Assembly (NCBI GenBank): GCA_019359375.1
Contig: JAHHHL010000052.1
Span: 1 to 42,880 of the forward strand
Source: Lyngbya sp. HA4199-MV5
GTDB lineage: Bacteria > Cyanobacteriota > Cyanobacteriia > Leptolyngbyales > Leptolyngbyaceae
Direction of reading: 5' to 3'
Length of the DNA: 42,880 nt
The translations under genes were made by a program, and so were the position numbers. The notes under the pieces are model-generated. The model was not told the DNA's origin, did no database searches, and saw only the letters and a list, made by a program, of their open reading frames with translations. Each line of letters begins with the position of its first letter. The first letter of the stretch is position 1. This document shows positions 32,085 through 40,511 of this stretch, in pieces.

Positions 32085-33717
32085 ATCCCTTTTCCTTTCC
32101 CCAAGCGAGCCAAGCTTTTGTCATCTCATTGATTCTTCCCCGTTGCTCAGGTTCAACAGGGTTTGCACCTGTAATTGCACTTAATGCCCAAAACCAGTGA
32201 TCAGGGCGATTAGCTAGTTCCTTCAACAATAGGGGTACAGCAGCAGATCCTAAGCCTATTATTTGCTGGTAATCTTTGTGAAGCGACTTTTGAACGATAG
32301 ATGAAGAAGATGCAGTTTCATGCCTCCATTGGTTTGCTAGGGTATGAAACTTTTCCTCGACTTGCCGAATTACATATGATTTTTCGTAATTAGTTCTGAA
32401 CAGGAAGGAAGCTATCAACCCTGTCACGCTTTGTAAAAAGCTAACGCTATCAGAATAAAATTCATAGTCATATCCTGTATAGAGAGAGAGAGTACCTACA
32501 ACTTCACCTTCCACCATTAGTGGAAAACAGCCAAAAGCCTGAAAATTATTTTCTTTTATCCAAGCTCTATTCTTAAATTGCTGTATCTGTTCTTCTTTTT
32601 GTATATTCTGAAGGATCAGTGGCTTTCCACTTTTACTTTCAGCGATCAGCCATAAAAAACCGTCATCTCCTGGTCTTCTAGGTTTACTATCTCTACTTCC
32701 AGTTACGTCTGGAGTAAGAGCTATAGCAAGCACATCTAACGTTCCTGATTTCTCATTTTTCTCACGCAGAATAGCTGCTTTAAAAGCAGTCTCCGGATTG
32801 AGAACTAATAAATCCAATATTTGCTTATAGGTTTTTCCCATATCTTCCTTTTGAGAAGTATTTGGTTTAACCATTAACTGGCTCAGAAAATTAAATATTT
32901 TGTTTTGCACATCTCTACGAAAATTTGAGAGCGTATTTGCAATATAAGTTGACAGAAGGAGCAATAAGTTAATATCTTCCTTGGAGAAGGATTGATTAGA
33001 TAAAAAGGATTTTTCGCCGATCTCATATGTCTTATTTATAATTCTCAAAACTCCATAAGTTTTATTGCGACCATTCAGAGGTATAGCGATAGCACATCTC
33101 AAGTCACCCAAGGCTTCTTGGTAATGACTCCTACTTGCCTCCTTTAAATCTCGAACACTCAAAGTCTCCGTATATTGAATTTCACCATACTTAGATTTTA
33201 TATCTCTCCTGTTTGTCGCAGCATTTCCTGTAAAGCTTTCACCAACCTCATAGTATTCTTCAGAAAACCAGCTATCTTCTATACAATTACCATCTTTATT
33301 CCAACCATAAATTCCCGTACGCCTCAAAAAGCCATTTTTATCGATTAAGAAGATAGCTGCTGTTTGAGCATTTAATTTGTCGCAAACAATTCTAAGAGCA
33401 TTTTTGATGATTTCACTCTTGGACTTTTGTACTGTCTGAATATCTAATTGACTAAATTCAAAAGAATGCCTTCCTAAACCTAAGTGTTCCTCAAGCTCAT
33501 CAAAATCGTAAAGAGAACCTTCAATATTAAATTGTCTATGATCAAAACCAACGATATGATTCCTTAGCTCTAAATACTTGTTAGCTAAATTCTCTATTTC
33601 TTTCTCAATTTCCTCAGCCTGTCTTTTTTCTACTGTAGACTTAAACTTGAGTATAGAAATACCGTCGCGTTGAAGCGCATTAGCTTCATCAGCCGCTTTT
33701 TTAGCTTCATAGATCAT
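32071..33717 (-). CDS. Two-GAF protein fused to a PDHWFWALSAITG-type C-terminal domain
   Basis: 548 residues. A coiled-coil start (STVEKRQAEEIEKEIENLAN), GAF 1 (~96-262: AQTAAIFLIDKNGFLRRTGI; IAIPLNGRNKTYGVLRIINK), GAF 2 (~290-440: FKAAILREKNEK; FGCFPLMVEGEVVGTLSLYT) and a C-terminal module (~455-548) with FHTLANQWRHETASSSSI, QQIIGLGSAAVPLLLKEL, RPDHWFWALSAITGANPVEP and MTKAWLAWGKEKGY. That last module is usually a stand-alone ~90-residue protein paired with the NCxAWAAG family, which is the next gene here. The GAF domains could sense a ligand or signal for this unknown module. No HIP1 sites; AT-rich. Confidence 0.75.
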   Translation of the reverse strand: MIYEAKKAADEANALQRDGISILKFKSTVEKRQAEEIEKEIENLANKYLELRNHIVGFDHRQFNIEGSLYDFDELEEHLGLGRHSFEFSQLDIQTVQKSKSEIIKNALRIVCDKLNAQTAAIFLIDKNGFLRRTGIYGWNKDGNCIEDSWFSEEYYEVGESFTGNAATNRRDIKSKYGEIQYTETLSVRDLKEASRSHYQEALGDLRCAIAIPLNGRNKTYGVLRIINKTYEIGEKSFLSNQSFSKEDINLLLLLSTYIANTLSNFRRDVQNKIFNFLSQLMVKPNTSQKEDMGKTYKQILDLLVLNPETAFKAAILREKNEKSGTLDVLAIALTPDVTGSRDSKPRRPGDDGFLWLIAESKSGKPLILQNIQKEEQIQQFKNRAWIKENNFQAFGCFPLMVEGEVVGTLSLYTGYDYEFYSDSVSFLQSVTGLIASFLFRTNYEKSYVIRQVEEKFHTLANQWRHETASSSSIVQKSLHKDYQQIIGLGSAAVPLLLKELANRPDHWFWALSAITGANPVEPEQRGRINEMTKAWLAWGKEKGYVFD

Positions 33718-33898
33718 GGCAGGAGGTGCATGAAGTTCAAGATTTTAATTTAACTACTAGAAAAATGTATGTCAATCCGTATGAGTATACACTTTTTACA
33801 ACTAAAATTTAAAAAACTTTACAATCTCAATTACACCTCTAAAAATGTTTTTTCAAGGACACGGTAGAATTCCTCACGGGCTGACTTAAAGGCTCCAG

Positions 33899-33969
33899 AA
33901 AAGATGTTCTGGACGGGGTAGTACGTTGCAATCGGAGAAACAGAGTTTTTGAAGTCCAGAACATCTTTT
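33899..33969. repeat. 71 bp hairpin with 16 bp perfect arms
   Basis: AAAAGATGTTCTGGAC (33899-33914) and GTCCAGAACATCTTTT (33954-33969), 39-base loop. Just past the 3' end of the truncated DUF5895-like gene. Could be a terminator-like structure, the two ends of a small inserted element, or a recombination site; see findings. Confidence 0.6.
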
Positions 33970-33996
33970 GAGCGACATTTTAAACCGCACCACGAA

Positions 33997-34020
33997 TGCC
34001 TGCGGCACGCTACGCGATCG
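33997..34020. repeat. 24 bp dispersed repeat that truncates the DUF5895-like gene
   Basis: CCTGCGGCACGCTACGCGAT core with a HIP1-like CGCGATCG. On the minus strand it supplies the TAG stop after ...HTIPIA. Confidence 0.55.
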
Positions 34021-34561
34021 GTATCGTATGCAGCGGTTGATTATCCTCATCCAGAAACAACAGCGCATGTTCTGAGCAAACATCCATCGATTTCTTGTCC
34101 AGGCTATGGCGGTACTCGTCGTAGAGTCCGACTATGGTGCCACCTAGGTCTTCTACATCTGACTTGTAGCGAATGTATTCCGGCACAAATGCCAGCACGA
34201 GCAACCGGGCTTCCGTAATCAAAAGACCCGTCACATCTTCAGTGAACGTAACAGTCGTGAGGTCATCTTCATCCGGCATCGCAAGCCAGCCCGCCTTTTC
34301 CAACTGATCGATCGGAATCAGAATCCCGGCTGGCTTGTCATTAACCACAATGCCGTAGGGCAACTGTGGTCGGCGCACCTGATTGTAGCCATCGCTGAAT
34401 AAGTCTGTGTCAACCTCAAAGTCTTCTGGCTCCGTCCTGCCCGTTCGAGCCGCACGAGAGTTGGTTGCCGCAGTTGATTTTGGTGCTTTGGGAGTAGCCA
34501 TTTTAGCACCCGTTCTGGCAGTGCTGGTAGAGCTATTTCTAGAGTTCGTTGGTTTAACCAT
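34010..34561 (-). CDS. DUF5895-like protein, C-terminally truncated
   Basis: 183 residues. A Ser/Thr/Lys/Ala-rich N-terminus precedes FEVDTDLFSDGYNQVRRPQL, then PAGILIPIDQLEKAGWLAMP and a strand-rich end (LLFLDEDNQPLHTIPIA). The pattern fits the cyanobacterial DUF5895 group, which continues beyond IP with a conserved RGAAG-type segment. Here the repeat at 33997-34020 introduces a stop and the same frame then reads RAAGIRGAV before the next stop, so the family tail is lost. It is divergent from the coupling-protein gene. Role unknown; members occur on plasmids. Confidence 0.55.
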   Translation of the reverse strand: MVKPTNSRNSSTSTARTGAKMATPKAPKSTAATNSRAARTGRTEPEDFEVDTDLFSDGYNQVRRPQLPYGIVVNDKPAGILIPIDQLEKAGWLAMPDEDDLTTVTFTEDVTGLLITEARLLVLAFVPEYIRYKSDVEDLGGTIVGLYDEYRHSLDKKSMDVCSEHALLFLDEDNQPLHTIPIA

Positions 34562-34774
34562 TGCAGTGCAGCCAAATGAATTATCCCAACGCTGAGGCGC
34601 TAGCCTGAGACGCTATCTGAAACAGAATTTGGGTATTGAGCCTTTGGACATCGCGAACTGACAAGTCAGCGCAAGCTATCGCATCTCCTCACACCCTAAA
34701 AAAATGTCCAGGTAGTTGATCCACTGACCGACCTGCGATCGTTAGAATTTCTGCCAGAATCTCAGCCTTTTGCT

Positions 34775-36295
34775 ATGTCTCTCCCCTTGCCGACCCATTG
34801 GAACTCCCTTTCTGGCAGTAAAAGCCCTACCAGTAAAAGCCCTACATCGACTGCTTTGATGCAGGTGCCGTCCTATTCCCAACCATTGGCAGCGATCGAC
34901 TTTGGCAAAATGTTTCAGCAATACAACAATCCCCAGGGCTGGATGATGCTGGGTGGGTTGGTGGTCGTATTATTGCTGCTCCGCATCAGTGGATCGAGTA
35001 AGGGCAAAATTACTACGGGCAAACTGTGTGGCACAGCGGAGAAACTCGCTGCAACCAGCCTGTCACTCAAACAGATTCGGGAACGCAAACACAACAAAGT
35101 AACGCTTTGGTCTGGCACACCTCGTTATTGGGCAAAAGGAGCATGGCGCGGGGTAATGACAACAATACAAACCACATTGGGAGCATCCCCAACGGTTTGG
35201 TTTCCCAGTTCTGAACGAGGTACATTGGTCATTGGCGCTCCTGGTTCTGGAAAAACGTACTCCACAATCGACCGAATGCTGGAAAGTGCTATGCAACAGG
35301 GCTTTCCCATTCTGCTCTACGACAAAAAGGGTGATCAGATGCGCCTCCACGCACCCCTGGCAGCGCGTTATGGGTATCAGGTCAGAGTCTTTGCACCGGG
35401 AGAAGCCTTCAGTGGCGTGATTAACCCGTTGGATTACATGCGGGATGCGCGAGATGGCGTAATGGCAGGGGAAATCGGTAAAGTCATTAATCGCAACGCT
35501 AGAGAGGGTGATGGCGGGCGGAGCGATGAATTCTTCACCAAGGCAGGAGACTTGCTGGCAAAGGCATTGCTGCAACTGGTCAAGGGTTCCCGTTATCCCG
35601 ATATGGCAATGCTCTACGCCGTGTTGCGCCTGCCTAACTTGGTGCATCGAATCGATTATGCGGTGCAATCCAAACAGTTGGATGAATGGGTTGCTACCTC
35701 TTTTGTACAGTTCCTTAGCGCGAAGGACGCTGAAAAAACCATCTCTGGTATCCTAACGACCGCCGCAGGCACCTTTTCATCGTTCATTCAAGCAGACCTG
35801 CTCCGAGCCTTTATTGGCAAATCCACGATTCCAACTCGCTTGGAAGGACGGGAAATCGTAGTATTCAAGTTGGATGATGAGCGTCGCAGTGTGGTGGGTC
35901 CGTTGCTGGCTGCTGCGATTCACCTGATGATTGTGGGCAATCTCAGCACACCCCGCAAAGACCCGCTGATTATCTCTCTAGACGAGTTGTCCTCGATCAA
36001 GCTCGACCGCCTGCCCCAATGGATTAACGAATACCGTTCCAATGGAGCCTGCTTCATCCTGGGCATTCAAAGTTTGGATCAACTCTATGACATCTATGGG
36101 GACAAGATGGGTGCAGCGACCCTTGCGGTAACGGCAAAGCCGCGCGCCTCTGCTTGTAGCACCCACGTCCTGTTCAATCCCGGCAATCATAAAACGGCTG
36201 AGGACTACTCAAAACGGTACGGTGAAAAAGAAGTGCTGATCAAAAATCGAACGACGGGGCGGTCTATAAAGCTAAAGCAAGAACTCTCATCTTGA
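34775..36295 (+). CDS. VirD4/TraD-type type IV coupling protein, C-terminus short
   Basis: 506 residues. A membrane segment (GWMMLGGLVVVLLLLRI, ~55-71), Walker A GAPGSGKT (154-161), Walker B LIISLDE (399-405), and the later ILGIQSLDQLYDIYGD and STHVLFNPGNHKTAEDYSKR segments are those of VirD4/TraG coupling ATPases, which bring the relaxosome to the secretion channel. A 24 bp repeat (36125-36148) adds VTAKPRAS in frame. The tandem KSPTSKSPTS arises from a 15 bp direct repeat (34818-34847). After NRTTGRSIKLK the family usually continues for 60 or more residues, so the 3' end is probably cut by the block carrying the R-M genes. Confidence 0.8.
   Translation: MSLPLPTHWNSLSGSKSPTSKSPTSTALMQVPSYSQPLAAIDFGKMFQQYNNPQGWMMLGGLVVVLLLLRISGSSKGKITTGKLCGTAEKLAATSLSLKQIRERKHNKVTLWSGTPRYWAKGAWRGVMTTIQTTLGASPTVWFPSSERGTLVIGAPGSGKTYSTIDRMLESAMQQGFPILLYDKKGDQMRLHAPLAARYGYQVRVFAPGEAFSGVINPLDYMRDARDGVMAGEIGKVINRNAREGDGGRSDEFFTKAGDLLAKALLQLVKGSRYPDMAMLYAVLRLPNLVHRIDYAVQSKQLDEWVATSFVQFLSAKDAEKTISGILTTAAGTFSSFIQADLLRAFIGKSTIPTRLEGREIVVFKLDDERRSVVGPLLAAAIHLMIVGNLSTPRKDPLIISLDELSSIKLDRLPQWINEYRSNGACFILGIQSLDQLYDIYGDKMGAATLAVTAKPRASACSTHVLFNPGNHKTAEDYSKRYGEKEVLIKNRTTGRSIKLKQELSS
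36125..36148. repeat. 24 bp dispersed repeat within the coupling-protein gene
   Basis: GCGGTAACGGCAAAGCCGCG core. Eight codons inserted between AATLA and SACST without loss of frame. Confidence 0.55.
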
Positions 36296-36492
36296 AGCTT
36301 TATATTTTATAGTACAAACGCTCAATCTATAGTACAATTGTCCAAAAAGTTAAGTACCATTACGCAAGAGACATTTTAGTTCATGCTGTATTTAGCGTGA
36401 GTGACGCTTTTTTGTTTACTTTTGCCCCATCGCTAGGGTATTTTAGTGCAGATGTCTCTTGAAGAGGCGGTCAACACTATTATTATAAAGCT
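36296..36492. promoter_or_regulatory. AT-rich gap before the R-M genes, with terminator and repeats
   Basis: AGCGT-GAGTG-ACGCT followed by six T (36394-36413) is a weak factor-independent terminator for the coupling-protein gene. TATAGTACAA occurs twice (near 36311 and 36332), a possible control site of the R-M genes. AAGAGACAT (36366-36374) and ATGTCTCTT (36452-36460) form a 9 bp inverted repeat around 77 bases. Confidence 0.4.
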
Positions 36493-37806
36493 GTGCAATA
36501 CCTAGAACCTGCTACATCAACCCCTGAGATTAAACAGAGTCGATACCGCACAGAAATTAATCGGCTCTGTGTTGAAGATCGCGCTGCACACGACTGGTAT
36601 CGATTTGTGCTGTCCTATCCACCCCATCTAGTGCGAAGCTACTTGGAACGGTTTGGGGTGAATCAGTATAGCCAGGTTCTTGATCCATTTTGTGGTACGG
36701 GCACCACGATCGTTGAATGTAAGAAGCTAGGAATTCCGAGTGTTGGGGTGGAAGCCAATCCAATGGCTCATCTTGCCAGTCAGTTAAAAGTGGATTGGAC
36801 TCCTGATCCTGATGCCCTGCTAGCTCATGCTGTTAAGGTCGCTGATGCTGCCCAGTGTGCAATCAAAAAATATGGGAAAAGACGATTAACCCTTCCAGAA
36901 GAAAGCTTAAAGCTATTACTGACTAACTCAATTAGCCCGCTTCCCCTGCACAAGACGCTGGTTTTACTAAAGCAGTTAAAACAGCAGGGTGACGAGCATT
37001 ATTCCCGCCATGAATCACTAGCGCTTGCTAAAGCGTTAGTTGCGACCATCAGCAATCTGCACTTTGGTCCAGAAGTGGGGGTTGGTGCCGCGAAAACGGA
37101 TGCTCCGGTGGTTGAAGCTTGGTTAGCAGAGGTTAAAACCATTGCCCATGACTTGCGTGAACTTCAAAAGCTACCTTTTACACCTGCGATTGCCCATCAT
37201 GCTGACTCGCGCCAAATCTCACAGATTTTGGAACCCTGTTCGATCGATGCAGTGATTACATCACCTCCTTATCCCAATGAAAAAGATTACACTCGGACAA
37301 CTCGTTTAGAAACAGTTCTCCTCGGTTTTATTAGCAATCGAGCCGATTTACAAGTCTTGAAGCGAGGATTAGTACGTTCAAACACCCGGAATGTCTATAA
37401 GACTGATGATGATGACAAATGGGTTGCTTCTCATATTGAAATTCAACAAATTGCAGAAACAATTGAGGCAAGAAGGATCGAGCTTGGTAAAACAAGCGGA
37501 TTTGAACGAATGTATGCCAGAGTGACTAAACTTTACTTTGGTGGCATGGCAAAACATCTGGCAGAACTAAGGATGGCTTTACGTCCTGGTGCACAGTTAG
37601 CCTATGTTGTTGGAGATCAAGCCTCTTATCTGAGAGTGATGATTCGCACAGGTCAACTTCTTGCAGAGATTGCTCAAGTATTGGGTTACGAAGTGGTCAG
37701 TATTGATCTATTCCGTACCCGACTAGCAACAGCAACAAAGGAGCAGATGCGAGAAGAGGTTGTCGTTTTGCGCTGGTCAGGTGAGAAGACCGAGGGAAAC
37801 AAATAA
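36493..37806 (+). CDS. DNA methyltransferase of a type II restriction-modification system
   Basis: 437 residues from GTG 36493. The AdoMet-binding motif LDPFCGTGTTI (63-73) comes first and the catalytic motif ITSPPYPNE (255-263) later, with ~180 residues between them that could hold the target-recognition part. S-P-P-Y suggests an amino-methyltransferase (N4-cytosine or N6-adenine). The nuclease gene starts 20 bases downstream. The recognition site cannot be read from the sequence. The gene is little populated by HIP1 sites, in line with lateral transfer. Confidence 0.85.
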   Translation: MQYLEPATSTPEIKQSRYRTEINRLCVEDRAAHDWYRFVLSYPPHLVRSYLERFGVNQYSQVLDPFCGTGTTIVECKKLGIPSVGVEANPMAHLASQLKVDWTPDPDALLAHAVKVADAAQCAIKKYGKRRLTLPEESLKLLLTNSISPLPLHKTLVLLKQLKQQGDEHYSRHESLALAKALVATISNLHFGPEVGVGAAKTDAPVVEAWLAEVKTIAHDLRELQKLPFTPAIAHHADSRQISQILEPCSIDAVITSPPYPNEKDYTRTTRLETVLLGFISNRADLQVLKRGLVRSNTRNVYKTDDDDKWVASHIEIQQIAETIEARRIELGKTSGFERMYARVTKLYFGGMAKHLAELRMALRPGAQLAYVVGDQASYLRVMIRTGQLLAEIAQVLGYEVVSIDLFRTRLATATKEQMREEVVVLRWSGEKTEGNK

Positions 37807-37826
37807 ATTGGCAAAGTGTCAATTAG

Positions 37827-38627
37827 ATGGCTAACCCAAATCGTTATCAGCAAATTATTGAGCGTATCTTCCTGTCATACTATCAAGACGGAACGGAGGA
37901 GATTGATTTTCCCAGAGAAGATATTGTGCGTGTTGCTGAGGAACTAGGAATTAAGTTGCCGAAAAACTTGGGGGATGTCATCTATAGCTTTCGCTATCGT
38001 GCAGAATTACCGGATGCTATCAAAGCGAGGGCACCGCAAGGAAAGCACTGGATTATTCGATCTACCGGAAAAGCTCGTTATTGCTTCGTGGCGGTTGTTG
38101 AACAAACGCTTACGCCGACTCAAATGATGTCTGAAACAAAAGTTCCAGACTCAACACCGGGAATTGTGATCATGTATGCTCTTACTGATGAGCAAGCGTT
38201 GTTAGCTAAACTTCGTTACAACCGATTAATCGACATTTTTACTGGGGTTACTTGTTACTCACTACAAAATCATCTAAGGACGAGTGTACCAGGATTAGGG
38301 CAAATAGAAACCGATGAAATATACATTGGATTGGATCGTAGAGGGGCACATTATGTTTTTCCAGTTCAAGCCAAAGGTGGTAAAGATCGGCTCAGTATTG
38401 TCCAGATTGAGCAAGATTTCAGGCTTTGTGCAGCAAAGTTTCCTGCTTTAATCTGTCGCCCCATTGCTGCCCAATTTATGGAGAATGATTTGATTGCTCT
38501 CTTCGAGTTTGAAGAAAGCGACAATGTTGTCACTATTTCGCGAGAAAAGCATTATCGACTTGCTCCATCAGCAGAGATCACGTCAGCCGATTTAAGGACT
38601 TATCGCGATCGCTCAACAAATGATTAA
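37827..38627 (+). CDS. Restriction endonuclease partner of the methyltransferase
   Basis: 266 residues from ATG 37827. The stretch GQIETDEIYIGLDRRGAHYV (160s) then FPVQAKGGKD gives a PD-(D/E)XK-type centre with E161/D163 and QAK (181-183, Gln in place of Asp/Glu). LSIVQIEQD and CRPIAAQFM follow. The N-terminal ~140 residues may bind DNA. It is 20 bases after the methyltransferase, a normal type II order. The 3' end abuts, and overlaps by 15 bases on the other strand, the broken helicase tail, so the R-M block seems inserted here. Confidence 0.75.
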   Translation: MANPNRYQQIIERIFLSYYQDGTEEIDFPREDIVRVAEELGIKLPKNLGDVIYSFRYRAELPDAIKARAPQGKHWIIRSTGKARYCFVAVVEQTLTPTQMMSETKVPDSTPGIVIMYALTDEQALLAKLRYNRLIDIFTGVTCYSLQNHLRTSVPGLGQIETDEIYIGLDRRGAHYVFPVQAKGGKDRLSIVQIEQDFRLCAAKFPALICRPIAAQFMENDLIALFEFEESDNVVTISREKHYRLAPSAEITSADLRTYRDRSTND

Positions 38628-40427
38628 TGTGAACCATTTCTGAAGATCGGCGATCGCAGCGGCAGCACTCGCAAGTTCAGCCATATGTTTGAATACGGCT
38701 TCAGAAGCCCCATTTCCACCGTCGCTGGTGTCGTAGAAATAGCCTGCGTACTGGTTGCGATCGCCAGCTTCCTTAACTACCGAAAAGTTCACTTCTCTGG
38801 GGTCAACCCTAGCAAAAAGTTGCAGCGATCGCAGGTTTTGATGTCCAAAGCTGTGTATGGCAATTAGGCTACTGGGATGCTCCCATAATTGCTGATAGCC
38901 GGGTGGAATTGGCTACCCACTGCGACTCAAGCTAGTTCTTGCTTCTCTAGCAAAGGTTTGGAGATAGTCTTGTGCAGTGGAGTCGATCGCCACTTTGACA
39001 ATGGGGGCTGAAAATTGAGTGCGGTAGGGCTGCTCAAAACTTTCTTCAGACAGGGTCTTGCTCAGCAGTGCCTTGCGGGTTGGCTTGATGCACAGTGGAC
39101 AGCGGCGATCGTCTGGTAACGGCTCTTTGTAGTTCAAACACCGGCGGTTCAGACAAGTCTGTTCATAGAGCTGTGTTATCAAACTGTAACCGCTAGTGAT
39201 GTGGCTGACTTGCCCATAGCTGAGTTCAAGCGTTAAAAAGGCAGGTAAATCAGCACCCCCCTCTACACTGGGAAATTTTAACGGTAAGGCGACCGGATTG
39301 GTTAACGCCTTCAGGCTACTGGTTTCCGACTGAGTAAAAGCAGCCGTGAACAGGGGACTATCCGGCACTTGTTTCAGAATTGCCTGCTTACTGGTCAAGT
39401 CGAGCGAGATGCACTGATAGGTCAACATTTGTCCGTCGCCATCTTGCCGTTTGTAGATAGCATGGGGATGCACTTCCCGATGGGCAATGTCCTCTGACAC
39501 TTCCTCCAGTGCTTCGCCCGACTCAGCATCCACCAGTTTGACGGTCGTTTGAGACACACCTCCCCGAAAGTTGACATCTTTATGCGGGTAGCCCCGCGCC
39601 CATAGCCCATTACGCCCTTTGTTGAGGTGTCCTTGAGCCATTAAAAGTTTTGCAACTTCGATCGCAGCACTACCAAAGTAATGCTTGATTTTGCTGGTGG
39701 GAATGCCCGTTTCTGCTGCGGCACAGAGAAGATGTTTAGCCGCAAAGATAGGATATTCGTCATTAAAGAAAACGTCCTCCGCTTCACCAGAGATCAAAAG
39801 TTCTGGATGCTCTGTGATGTAGCGATCGATCGGATTAAGAGCATTGGGAATCAGCACTGTCATTCCTGGTTTGACGCGTCCGGCTCGACCACTGCGCTGC
39901 TGATACGCCATTTTGGAGCCAGGCCAGCCCCGTAGAACACAGCACTCCAGCTCAGGTAGGTCAATGCCAGCTTCTAAGGCTTCCGTCGCAATAATCCATT
40001 GAATGGTGCCGGACTGGAGTTGTTGAACCACTTCAGCGCGACGCTCTGGACTGATGCCGCCATAGAAAGCAGCCACCCGGTTTGACTTCAGCAGTCCCGT
40101 TAGATCCCTGACACTCCGGCGCGAGTTGCAAAAGGCAATCCCGGACTTTCCCTGAACTAACAAGAACTGAATAATACGAGCTGTATCCGAAGTCAGGTTG
40201 TAGCTGGGTTGAGTCACAACTACCTGGCGATGGGGTGCCGCCGCTCCACTTCTATGAATCCAAATGAGAGGCTTTGGATCACGCTTAGTTGGCTTCAGTC
40301 CTGCGAGCTTTCGGGCAAGCTGTTTCGGGTTACCACAAGTTGCGCTCAGAAAGATGAATTGCAGCTCTCTGGAGCGACCGCCATAGTGATCCACTGCTAG
40401 CTGAATGCGCCGGATCAGCCAAGCCAT
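38613..40427 (-). pseudogene. DUF1998-type (MrfA-like) superfamily 2 helicase, truncated at both ends and stopped
   Basis: The main frame (40427-38913) carries the motif III/Ia-like LQFIFLSATCGNPKQLARKL, helicase-C motifs (GIAFCNSRRSVRDLTGLL; WIIATEALEAGIDLPELE; AYQQRSGRAGR) and a Zn-ribbon (CLNRRCLNYKEPLPDDRRCP, then LC). A TAG at 38913-38915 ends it, but the same frame continues for 99 codons (PPGYQQLWEHPSSLIAIHSF; FARVDPREVNFSV; YAGYFYDTSDGGNGASEAVF), the DUF1998 C-terminal domain, to TGA 38613-38615. The Cys-rich family end (C.C..GCP.CL) is missing. The N-terminal RecA domain with Walker A and DEAH is also missing, cut where the Tn3-type element begins (after GSNMAW, ~40437). So the 5' part was lost to the transposon and the 3' end to the R-M block. 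Confidence 0.75.
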
Positions 40428-40511
40428 ATTGGACCCGCGTGCGCATTTGAACAGAAAGTTACGGTTTTGAATTCGGGTATTACCGAAAGCCTTGGCATGT
40501 AGGATTTACAG

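Noticed and set aside
38685-38867. Plus-strand 60-codon open frame after the R-M genes
   Set aside because: It lies antisense to the continued helicase frame, which has clear DUF1998 sequence; the plus frame has no family features.
40438-40511. Terminal inverted repeat of the Tn3-type element
   Set aside because: The region must contain the element's end, but I could not match a 38 bp terminal repeat to the other end within the window.
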